This document shows, piece by piece, positions 1-6,168 of a stretch of DNA of 9,341 bases. Below the pieces are notes generated by a model. The model ran no database searches. It was not told the origin of the DNA and saw nothing but the letters and a program-made list of their open reading frames with translations. The position numbers and the translations under genes are program-made. Position 1 is the stretch's first letter. The number at the start of each line of letters is the position of its first letter. Source of the stretch: Nitrospina sp. (lineage in GTDB: Bacteria; Nitrospinota; Nitrospinia; Nitrospinales; Nitrospinaceae). The DNA is taken from assembly GCA_004357365.1 (NCBI GenBank), contig SMVT01000185.1, positions 1 to 9,341 on the forward strand. The letters are read 5' to 3'.

Positions 1-532
1 CGCCTTTCACCGCGCCGGCGAGGTCGCTGAAATACGGTTTCTCCCCCAGCCGCACCAGGGCGTAGGCGGCAGCGAGGCGCACCATGCGGTCGGGCGCTTC
101 CAACAAATTTTTGATGGCGGGGATGGATTTGGTATCGCCCAACTCCGCCAGCAGGTCCAGCGCGGTGCTTTTTACCCAGACGTTGGAGTCTGACAAACCT
201 GCGCGCCCGAGGGTCCTGGCTGTGTCCCTGGACAGGCGGGAAATACCCTGCAGGGCAAACTGGCGGGTGGTGGGATAAAAATCCTTCGCGCCTTTTTCGA
301 GAAGCGGGATGAGAGCGGCCTCTTCCGACTCGCCCACCGCGCGGGCGGCACCGCTACGGATGAACGCTTCCTCGCTATGCATGGCCTGCTGGAGAATGGC
401 GTAACATTGGGCCCGGATTTGGGCGACCACCTCACCTGGTTGGCGCGGCGGCTGTTCCGCGAGGGCGCTCCACGTCCAGCCGAACATCACAATCAACGCC
501 CACGCCCACGCGTGATCAGTCTTCCAGCGCAT
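1..532 (-). CDS. Secreted HEAT-repeat protein (3' end cut by window edge)
   Basis: The reading frame is open from an ATG at 532 to the left edge, giving 177 visible residues without a stop. Residues 1-25 look like a signal peptide: a short basic start (MRWK), a Trp/Ala/Leu-rich core, and a likely cut after Ala-Leu-Ala25. From about residue 45 the protein is built of paired helices with the spacing of HEAT repeats, such as the segments around SGAARAVG, RQFALQGISRL, KSTALDLLAELGD and RLAAAYALVRLGE. Such solenoids bind proteins, and no catalytic motif is visible. The start overlaps the end of the glycosyltransferase gene upstream by 17 bp in another frame, so the two are probably cotranscribed and coupled. 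The ribosome site is weak (AAGAGA about 10 nt before ATG). I infer an exported, probably periplasmic scaffold protein; its partner is unknown. Confidence 0.72.
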   Translation of the reverse strand, partial: MRWKTDHAWAWALIVMFGWTWSALAEQPPRQPGEVVAQIRAQCYAILQQAMHSEEAFIRSGAARAVGESEEAALIPLLEKGAKDFYPTTRQFALQGISRLSRDTARTLGRAGLSDSNVWVKSTALDLLAELGDTKSIPAIKNLLEAPDRMVRLAAAYALVRLGEKPYFSDLAGAVKG

Positions 533-1442
533 GCAGTAACATCTCTTTCTCAAAAGGTTGACCGGCGTGCGAGGCCTGTCCGTTGCGGTTCAGGGTTTCG
601 CGGTAGTGTTGAACGGCCTGCTGATAGACACGGGCTTCATCCATTTTTCCACGGTTACGGTAACCCGTATGGAGGATGGAGCATTTTTCGGCGAGGGCTT
701 CCAGTACCCAGGTGCGTTGTTGGGGGCTTAGGTGGCCCTCCTTCAGAATTTTTTCCAGCGCGTACACCCGAAAGCGGTCCATGCCACGGAACTTTTGCGA
801 CAACTGGTCGTCATGCCCGCCGGTTTTGACGATGAGTTTTTCGGGGATAAAATCCACCGGATGGCGAGACGCCAGGCGCAACCACAGATCGTAATCCTCG
901 CATGCGGACAGATCGGTGTCGAATCCCCTGATCGCCTCCAGAACCGTGGCGCGCAACATAATCGACGACGGACTGATAATACACAGGGGCAGACATTGTT
1001 TGAAGATATCTCCCGAAAATTTGCGGTGTTTATTTTTCGGGTTTACCCGGACACCGTTGCGAATCCAGGTTTCGTCGGTGTAGCAGGCCGGGCATTCTGG
1101 ATGGGCCTGCATCCATTCCACCTGCGCCTGCAATTTGCTTGGGACCCAGCGGTCGTCGGAATCCAAAAAGCAGACCCACTCTCCCCGGGCCATCTCGATG
1201 CCCCGGTTGCGGGCGGCGGAGACGCCACGGTTGTCTGGCCAGCGGTGGACCCGGACCTCGGGAAACCGGACCAGGAGATCGGGGGTGTCATCGGTGGAGC
1301 CGTCATCGACCACGATGGTCTCGAAATCCCGGAAAGCCTGGCCGGCGACCGAGCGCAGGGTCTCCGCCAGGCACCAGGCCCGGTTGAAGGTCGGAATAAC
1401 GACCGAAACCGCAGGTTTTTCGGGATTTGGGATGATTGCCAT
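516..1442 (-). CDS. GT2-family (GT-A fold) glycosyltransferase
   Basis: This 308-residue cytoplasmic protein should transfer a sugar from a nucleotide-sugar donor to an acceptor, probably in surface glycan synthesis. The N-terminal GT-A domain is complete. It has the opening strand AVSVVIPTFNR (residues 11-21), the nucleotide-binding VVDDGST (44-50), the AARNRG segment (76-81), the metal-binding DSDD (94-97), and a late CEDYDLWLRL (181-190) whose Glu-Asp fits the catalytic base. Residues about 220-308 form a helical tail without a recognised domain and no membrane segment, so the enzyme is soluble or peripheral. I chose the ATG at 1442, which leaves a normal short lead before the first strand; an in-frame TTG at 1454 would add four residues, and neither has a convincing Shine-Dalgarno site. 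The 3' end overlaps the HEAT-repeat gene by 17 bp. Donor and acceptor cannot be read from the sequence. Confidence 0.88.
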   Translation of the reverse strand: MAIIPNPEKPAVSVVIPTFNRAWCLAETLRSVAGQAFRDFETIVVDDGSTDDTPDLLVRFPEVRVHRWPDNRGVSAARNRGIEMARGEWVCFLDSDDRWVPSKLQAQVEWMQAHPECPACYTDETWIRNGVRVNPKNKHRKFSGDIFKQCLPLCIISPSSIMLRATVLEAIRGFDTDLSACEDYDLWLRLASRHPVDFIPEKLIVKTGGHDDQLSQKFRGMDRFRVYALEKILKEGHLSPQQRTWVLEALAEKCSILHTGYRNRGKMDEARVYQQAVQHYRETLNRNGQASHAGQPFEKEMLLHALED

Positions 1443-1560
1443 TGGATTAAGCAATTCAAAGGGTTCGGGAGCCTCCGGGGCATTCCGGGGCGGCCGAATG
1501 GGTAAATAATTAATTAATTTTACAGGGGTTGACTCCTATGGCTCCCCGGCTACAAAACTC

Positions 1561-1589
1561 TTGACAAAGGAGGGATTTTCCCATATTAG
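1561..1589 (+). promoter_or_regulatory. Sigma-70-type promoter for the prenyl synthase gene
   Basis: A perfect -35 hexamer TTGACA (1561-1566) is followed after 17 bp by TATTAG (1584-1589, four of six matches to TATAAT). Transcription would begin near 1596, leaving about 110 nt of leader before the ATG at 1706. The spacer holds a small dyad GGGA-TTT-TCCC (1572-1582), which could be an operator. A weaker upstream alternative is TTGACT (1529-1534) with TACAAA (1551-1556), spaced by 16 bp. Confidence 0.55.
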
Positions 1590-1692
1590 TAGCAGTTTTG
1601 CGATCCAAATGTGGTTGAATTCAGTATATTCCCGACCCGTGTCGCAGTGGCAATGGAGCCCGTGTTAGAATAGCCGTGGCTGAGCCATCGAT

Positions 1693-1698
1693 GGAGAG
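1693..1698 (+). promoter_or_regulatory. Ribosome binding site fixing the prenyl synthase start
   Basis: GGAGAG lies 7 nt before the ATG at 1706. The in-frame GTG at 1676 and ATG at 1691 have no comparable site, so 1706 is preferred. Confidence 0.7.
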
Positions 1699-1705
1699 TC
1701 CTACT

Positions 1706-2725
1706 ATGAATTATAAAGAGGTTACGCAACTCTTCAAATCCGACCTGGAGCGGGTCGAACAGGCGCTGGGGGATAATTTTCTCTCGGACATCCCGATCGT
1801 TCCCGGAATAGGGGAGTATATCCTGAACTCTGGGGGCAAGCGGATCCGTCCTTTGCTCCTGCTGATCAGTTCCCGCCTGTGCGGCCTGGAGCTGAACGAG
1901 GTGGTCATCAAGCACTGCTGCGTGATCGAGAACGTCCATGCCGCCACCCTTCTGCACGACGACGTGGTGGACGAAACCACCATCCGCCGCGGACGGGAGA
2001 CCGTCAATTCCAAATGGGGTAGCGATGCCAGTATTCTGGTCGGGGATTACCTGATCGCGCAATCGCTGACCATCCTTTCCGACGACGTCGATCCGATGAT
2101 TTTCAAGGCCTTCTCCAAAGCCGCCAAACTGCTGGTGGAGGGTGGCCTGGTGGAGTTTTCCAACGCCCGCGATATCCATGTCACCGAAAAACAATGCGTG
2201 GACGTGATTTACCGAAAGACCTCCTCGATCCTGTCGCTGAGTTGTCAGCTTGGCGCTTTAATCGCCCAGGCGGGAAAAGAACAGGGAGACGCCCTAGTGG
2301 CCTTCGGCAATCATTTCGGGGTGGCGTTTCAATTGATGGACGATCTGATGGATTACGACGGAACCTACGAGCAATTGGGCAAACCGCCGGGAACGGATTT
2401 CAAGGAAGGGCATGTGACCCTGCCGCTCCATCACCTGTATCATCATTCCGGCCCCGAACTGCAAAAGGAAATCGAGCGGTTTATCCAGAACGATAAACTG
2501 ACTAACAAGGAGTTGGATTATATTCTGGACCGCATGCGCGAGGGCAAGGCGCTGGAATACACTCTTCACCAAGCCTACAAACATATGGCCCGCGCGATAG
2601 CGGCGCTCCAAAACACTTCCTTTCCCGTTCCAAAATACAAGGACGCCTTGATCGCCGTTTCCGATTACATCACCGGCCGCTACACCCTCTCCAAACCTTC
2701 CCTGGCCAACCTTCCGCAAATCTAA
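1706..2725 (+). CDS. Long-chain polyprenyl diphosphate synthase
   Basis: This 339-residue enzyme is a trans-isoprenyl diphosphate synthase of the IspB/HepT type. It adds isopentenyl diphosphate units to an allylic primer to make the long chain used for quinone tails or other lipids. All family signatures are present: GGKRIRP (43-49, IPP binding), the first Asp-rich motif DDVVD (85-89) followed by RRG (94-96), GDYL (113-116), the Lys-Thr pair (171-172), and the second Asp-rich motif DDLMD (212-216). The residues four and five places before the first Asp-rich motif are small (Ala80, Thr81), as in long-chain enzymes rather than farnesyl synthases. Exact chain length cannot be told. Length is normal for IspB-like proteins (about 320-340). 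The start at 1706 is set by the ribosome site; longer starts at 1676 or 1691 are less likely. It has its own promoter, and the next gene lies 108 nt downstream on the same strand. Confidence 0.93.
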   Translation: MNYKEVTQLFKSDLERVEQALGDNFLSDIPIVPGIGEYILNSGGKRIRPLLLLISSRLCGLELNEVVIKHCCVIENVHAATLLHDDVVDETTIRRGRETVNSKWGSDASILVGDYLIAQSLTILSDDVDPMIFKAFSKAAKLLVEGGLVEFSNARDIHVTEKQCVDVIYRKTSSILSLSCQLGALIAQAGKEQGDALVAFGNHFGVAFQLMDDLMDYDGTYEQLGKPPGTDFKEGHVTLPLHHLYHHSGPELQKEIERFIQNDKLTNKELDYILDRMREGKALEYTLHQAYKHMARAIAALQNTSFPVPKYKDALIAVSDYITGRYTLSKPSLANLPQI

Positions 2726-2821
2726 CTGTTTGATTTAAACCCTTTTTTAATTCCCGCGCCGTTTTACCGTTGCGGTTGTTGCGTATAAGGACTAAATTTA
2801 AAGTATAGAGACGCTCTGCAT

Positions 2822-2826
2822 GGAGG
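2822..2826 (+). promoter_or_regulatory. Ribosome binding site for the AMMECR1 gene
   Basis: GGAGG lies 7 nt before the ATG at 2834. An ATG just upstream at 2820 is out of frame with this gene and is not used here. Confidence 0.75.
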
Positions 2827-2833
2827 TTGGCAT

Positions 2834-3346
2834 ATGGGCACGCATCCCTACGTTTCCCTGGCGCGGGAGTCGGTTGGGCACTTCCTGAACCATCACACAA
2901 AACTGCCCTGCCCCGACCCGCTTTCTCAGGACCTGCAAGCCCGCACCGGGGCTTTCGTTTCCATCAAAAAGAAACGGCAATTGCGCGGTTGTATCGGCAC
3001 GCTGGAACCCAGCGAAGCCAATCTGGCGGTTGAGATCATCGAAAACGCGCTCAAAGCCGCCCTGCACGATCCGCGGTTCTCCCCCGTTTCCGTGGAAGAG
3101 CTGGAAGACCTGTCGTATTCCGTCGACGTGTTGCGCCCTCTGGAGAAAATCTCCAGCGCCTCGGATCTGGACCCCAAAGTGTACGGCCTGGTGGTGCGGA
3201 GCAACGGCAAACAGGGAGTGCTGTTGCCCGATCTGGAAGGGGTGGATTCGATTGCAGATCAAATCCGCATCTGCCGGGACAAGGGCAAGATTGCGGATGA
3301 CAAGCCGCTTGAGATGTACCGGTTCCGGGTCGACCGGTATCGCTGA
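2834..3346 (+). CDS. amrA: AMMECR1-domain protein (AmmeMemoRadiSam system protein A)
   Basis: The 170-residue protein is almost entirely one AMMECR1 domain. Recognisable marks are GAFVSIKKK (39-47), the signature LRGCIG (50-55) with its conserved Cys53, the helix ending HDPRF (78-82), and the C-terminal block GVLLPDLEGVDS (128-139) followed by the QIRICRDKGKI helix and a closing MYRFRV strand. In many bacteria and archaea the family is encoded beside a MEMO-like protein (AmrB) and a radical SAM enzyme (AmrS), and the function of that set is not established. Neither partner is in this window. The gene follows the prenyl synthase on the same strand with a 108-nt gap that has no convincing terminator, so cotranscription is possible. 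It ends just before a strong terminator shared with the convergent ACL operon. The domain call is firm and the role is unknown. Confidence 0.9.
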   Translation: MGTHPYVSLARESVGHFLNHHTKLPCPDPLSQDLQARTGAFVSIKKKRQLRGCIGTLEPSEANLAVEIIENALKAALHDPRFSPVSVEELEDLSYSVDVLRPLEKISSASDLDPKVYGLVVRSNGKQGVLLPDLEGVDSIADQIRICRDKGKIADDKPLEMYRFRVDRYR

Positions 3347-3356
3347 TTCTTCCCCC

Positions 3357-3387
3357 AAAAAAAACCAGGCCGGCAAATACCGGCCTG
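3357..3387 (-). terminator. Rho-independent terminator of the ACL operon
   Basis: An 8-bp GC-rich perfect stem CAGGCCGG/CCGGCCTG (3366-3373 with 3380-3387) has a 6-nt loop. Read on the minus strand it is followed after one G by eight U residues (complement of 3357-3364), a textbook intrinsic terminator about 28 nt beyond the ACL stop codon. Read on the plus strand the same hairpin follows the AMMECR1 gene, but only a weak U-poor tail follows, so termination in that direction would be less efficient. Confidence 0.9.
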
Positions 3388-3414
3388 CTTCATTAGAATC
3401 ATAGAGTTAACAAA

Positions 3415-6126
3415 CTATCCGACGTACGCACACTTGCTGGCCGGGGTTCGGGTGTCCATGTTTTTGCCGCGGTTGGTGTGATCGTCGATTTCCCCGGCAC
3501 AGCCGATCATCCGGCCGAACAAAAACGCCATGAAGCTGGCCCATTCGATATTTTCCTCTTTAATGGCCCCCTTCCTGTAATCCGACCACATCATTTTGAG
3601 CAGAATTACCGCGATGACGGCGTCGATATTGACGCAGTACACGTTCTTCGTCACCTTGGCCTTGAACAGGCTTTCCACCAGGTGATGATAAAAATCGAGG
3701 AACACATTGTACAACCCCTTGTCCTTGAACAGTTTGCTGACATATTCCTCACGCGGGTCGAGGTTGACATCTTTTCCCTTAAATATCGGATGGTTCACGC
3801 AGGGAATCTTGGCGTACTCCAAATTGCCGAGCCCTTTTTGTTCCTTTTTATAATTGCTGTACCACTTGGCGTAATCCATGGCGCTCTTCTCCAGATCCAC
3901 CCCGTGCTTGATGTCCGCCGGATCTTTGAGGTCGCTGTCCTTGAACTGATCGATCAGAAACGCCGCCGCTTCGTAGCCGTTGCCGCCGTGGGCGAACCCG
4001 GTGTGGGTCAGATAACCGATTAAACTTTTGTTGATTTGTACGTGGTCGGGCTGTTCCGGCCCATCAGCGCTGACCGCGCCCTTGGCCCCCTGGGCGGAAA
4101 TGGTGCCGGGACCGTTGGTGATGATCAGGCCCAGCAGAACCTGGAACTCGAACAACTCCCCTTCGGTGGCATCCCGTCCCATCAGCGCCAGAAATGCGGT
4201 GCGGGTGAAGCTGTAGCCGAGCAGATCGTCGTTTTTCACGCCGCAGAACTTGTCGGCGCCATGCTGGTCTTCCGGTGCCGCGATGCCGACCATGGTGCTG
4301 TAGATCAGGCCGTACCAGGGCAGGCGCACCAGGGTGGTTTTTGTAATCTTTTTGGACCGCAGGCTCGGCCAGGCGAGAGTCGCCCATACCGCGGCCACCA
4401 CCGCACCCATGGACACGTGGCCCTTATGCTCGGCCGCAAAATCTGAAAGGAAATCGAGGAAGACCGATTTGCCCTTGGATTGACACGTATCCATAACCTT
4501 GGCCGCGCCGGCATCCGCCGCCGCATCCAGAAGCGCGTCTTTATGTGCGGCCGCACCCTTGACGAGCGATTGATGATCGAAATCCTTTTCCGGATCGTTC
4601 ATATCCGTCAATTTAAAAACATCCAGCAGAGCTTCCGCCGCGTCCATGGCCTTCTGCGCTTTTTTCTTGCCGATGATGGACACCGCCGCAACCTGCACCG
4701 TATTGGGAGAGTTGCCCGCCTCACGGGAGGCCGTTGCCGCCGCCAGAGACGGTTGGCCGTGCTGATTGACATACGCGTTCAACACGGCATTGGCCATGGC
4801 GGTACCGGATGCGCTGGGGTAGCTGTGAGTCAACGCGAATACCAGGTTTTCCTCAAACAATTGGTTGGACGCATCCAGAATCGAAACATTGTGGATCTGC
4901 GAGACCTGGGTCTTGGGGTCCATCTTGGACGCGCCGCTGGCATCTTTCATCGTTTCCCGGTTGATCTGCGCACCGACCTGCTGTTTGAGCGCCTCGATTT
5001 GCCCCCGGTACGGTTCAATCGCCTTGACCGGCTGAATGTCCAGTTCCTTGGGAAGCGCGACTCCGTTATTACTGCCGAACCAGCATTTCAGGGACAGGTC
5101 GCCTCTCGGTTCGAAATCCAGCTTCTTGCCGTTCAGTTCCATGACTTTGGTCAGAGCTTCCGGAATATCGGCGATGTTGGTGACCAGGGCGCCCTTCTTG
5201 GAGCACACAGGATTTTGCGGCGTGTAAATATCCTTCACCCCGAAATAGTCCTTGAACCAGTTTTCCTTGGCCACCGCGTCGTCGCCGGAACCGGACAGCG
5301 AACCGGCATGGCCGCAGGACTTGGTGAGCTTGGCTTTCCAGCGACCCACCACACAGGCGATGATCGGTTTTTCGGACTCGATGCCTTGCTCGTAATACCC
5401 GCCAGGCTCGCAGTACAAAACGGCGGCCTGCGACCGATCGTCATTATTGAGGGCGTAAATGAATTCCTGGGGCCCGTAGTGGATGTACACATCCTTGCCG
5501 CTGGACACGGATGTGGTGGTGCCCCAACCCGCCGTCGCCAGATAAACCGCGATGGTGGTGGTGAAGTTTCCGGAATTGGAGAAAATCGCAACGGAACCCT
5601 TGATCAGGGATTCATCCGGATGACTGCCGCCCAGGGCACCGCCGATACGGACATGGTTCCAAGAGTCCGCCACCCCCAGACAGTTGCCGCCGAACAGATC
5701 GACCCCATTGGTCTGGCAGATGGCTCGCATGATGCGGGAATCCTTGACGGAAACTTTCTCAGTGAGGACGATGACTTTTTTAAGTTTGGGATTCTGGCGC
5801 ACGGCTTCCGCCACGCCATCTTTCACGCCGGAAGGGGGCAGGTAGACCACGGCCGTATTGAACTCATGGCCCGCAGCCATTCCCTCCTTGATGGAGTTAT
5901 AGACGGGGATTTTGCCTTTTTTAGTCGGCAGGAATTTGCCGGATTTTCCAGGACCCGTTCCGAACACGACGTTGCCGCCGGAATATTCGTGACTGACCGG
6001 GGTGACGGCGGAACTTTCTTTTCCCAATATATTGAAAACGACGACTTTATCCTCCTTGGACGCCAACTCGGACAGTGAATTGATCCCTACGTAATAAGGG
6101 AAATCCGCGACTCCTTCTTTATGCAT
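3415..6126 (-). CDS. aclA: ATP-citrate lyase large subunit (succinyl-CoA-synthetase-like plus citryl-CoA lyase domains)
   Basis: This 903-residue subunit should carry the phospho-His and lyase steps of ATP-citrate lyase: citrate, ATP and CoA give acetyl-CoA and oxaloacetate. Residues about 1-335 resemble the succinyl-CoA synthetase alpha chain: GGNCLGV (146-152), SNSGNFTT (183-190), CEPGG with Glu240, and SCGHAGS with His273, the expected phospho-His. Residues about 620-903 form the citrate-synthase-like lyase: TNGPG (670-674), FAHGGNGYEAAA (711-722), VNHP with His779, and GRMIGCAGEIDD with Asp881/882. Between them lies a long Ala-rich helical stretch (about 380-615) that makes the protein roughly 300 residues longer than Chlorobium AclA (about 608). 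The citrate-synthase-type first active-site His aligns with Asn671. The ATG at 6126 follows GGAGG by 9 nt; a TTG at 6162 lacks a site. The small subunit ends 42 nt upstream. The symbol follows Chlorobium usage; other sources swap A and B. Confidence 0.9.
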   Translation of the reverse strand: MHKEGVADFPYYVGINSLSELASKEDKVVVFNILGKESSAVTPVSHEYSGGNVVFGTGPGKSGKFLPTKKGKIPVYNSIKEGMAAGHEFNTAVVYLPPSGVKDGVAEAVRQNPKLKKVIVLTEKVSVKDSRIMRAICQTNGVDLFGGNCLGVADSWNHVRIGGALGGSHPDESLIKGSVAIFSNSGNFTTTIAVYLATAGWGTTTSVSSGKDVYIHYGPQEFIYALNNDDRSQAAVLYCEPGGYYEQGIESEKPIIACVVGRWKAKLTKSCGHAGSLSGSGDDAVAKENWFKDYFGVKDIYTPQNPVCSKKGALVTNIADIPEALTKVMELNGKKLDFEPRGDLSLKCWFGSNNGVALPKELDIQPVKAIEPYRGQIEALKQQVGAQINRETMKDASGASKMDPKTQVSQIHNVSILDASNQLFEENLVFALTHSYPSASGTAMANAVLNAYVNQHGQPSLAAATASREAGNSPNTVQVAAVSIIGKKKAQKAMDAAEALLDVFKLTDMNDPEKDFDHQSLVKGAAAHKDALLDAAADAGAAKVMDTCQSKGKSVFLDFLSDFAAEHKGHVSMGAVVAAVWATLAWPSLRSKKITKTTLVRLPWYGLIYSTMVGIAAPEDQHGADKFCGVKNDDLLGYSFTRTAFLALMGRDATEGELFEFQVLLGLIITNGPGTISAQGAKGAVSADGPEQPDHVQINKSLIGYLTHTGFAHGGNGYEAAAFLIDQFKDSDLKDPADIKHGVDLEKSAMDYAKWYSNYKKEQKGLGNLEYAKIPCVNHPIFKGKDVNLDPREEYVSKLFKDKGLYNVFLDFYHHLVESLFKAKVTKNVYCVNIDAVIAVILLKMMWSDYRKGAIKEENIEWASFMAFLFGRMIGCAGEIDDHTNRGKNMDTRTPASKCAYVG

Positions 6127-6135
6127 TAGAATGTT

Positions 6136-6140
6136 CCTCC
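6136..6140 (-). promoter_or_regulatory. Ribosome binding site fixing the ACL large subunit start
   Basis: On the minus strand GGAGG lies 9 nt before the ATG at 6126. It falls inside the extra 12 codons that a TTG start at 6162 would add, so that longer start is unlikely. Confidence 0.75.
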
Positions 6141-6168
6141 AGATGGGGACATAGCTATTCAAGTTAGA

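Larger units (their letters stand above)
1443..1705. other. Divergent intergenic region between GT2 gene and prenyl synthase
   Basis: This 263-bp stretch separates two genes that point away from each other. It contains an AT-rich block (1503-1521, TAATTAATTAA-like), a strong rightward promoter (listed separately), and about 110 nt of leader for the prenyl synthase. No small ORF with a ribosome site is evident. The leftward promoter for the glycosyltransferase is unclear: a TAAAAT hexamer lies in the AT-rich block on the minus strand, but no matching -35 is found at the right distance. Confidence 0.6.

Noticed and set aside
732..1505. A 257-codon plus-strand frame over the GT2 gene
   Set aside because: It is the antisense shadow of a gene with complete GT2 motifs and shows no recognisable domain.
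2726..2760. Terminator after the prenyl synthase gene (GTTTGATTTAAAC followed by T6)
   Set aside because: The possible stem is only about 4 A-T-rich pairs, too weak to call, so I left the transcript end open.
2770..2809. Separate promoter for the AMMECR1 gene (TTGCGG, TTGTTG, TATAAG and TATAGA hexamers)
   Set aside because: No pair of hexamers has acceptable spacing of 16-18 bp with good matches on both sides.
4480..6078. A 532-codon open frame on the plus strand, and a 415-codon one at 6172-7419
   Set aside because: Both lie exactly opposite the ACL genes, have no family motifs, are rich in Arg, His, Gly and Asp as expected of antisense GC-rich shadow frames, and lack ribosome sites. The minus-strand frames carry clear ACL motifs.
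6160..6162. TTG start for the ACL large subunit (915 residues)
   Set aside because: The added 12 codons contain the GGAGG ribosome site of the downstream ATG at 6126, and no site precedes the TTG.
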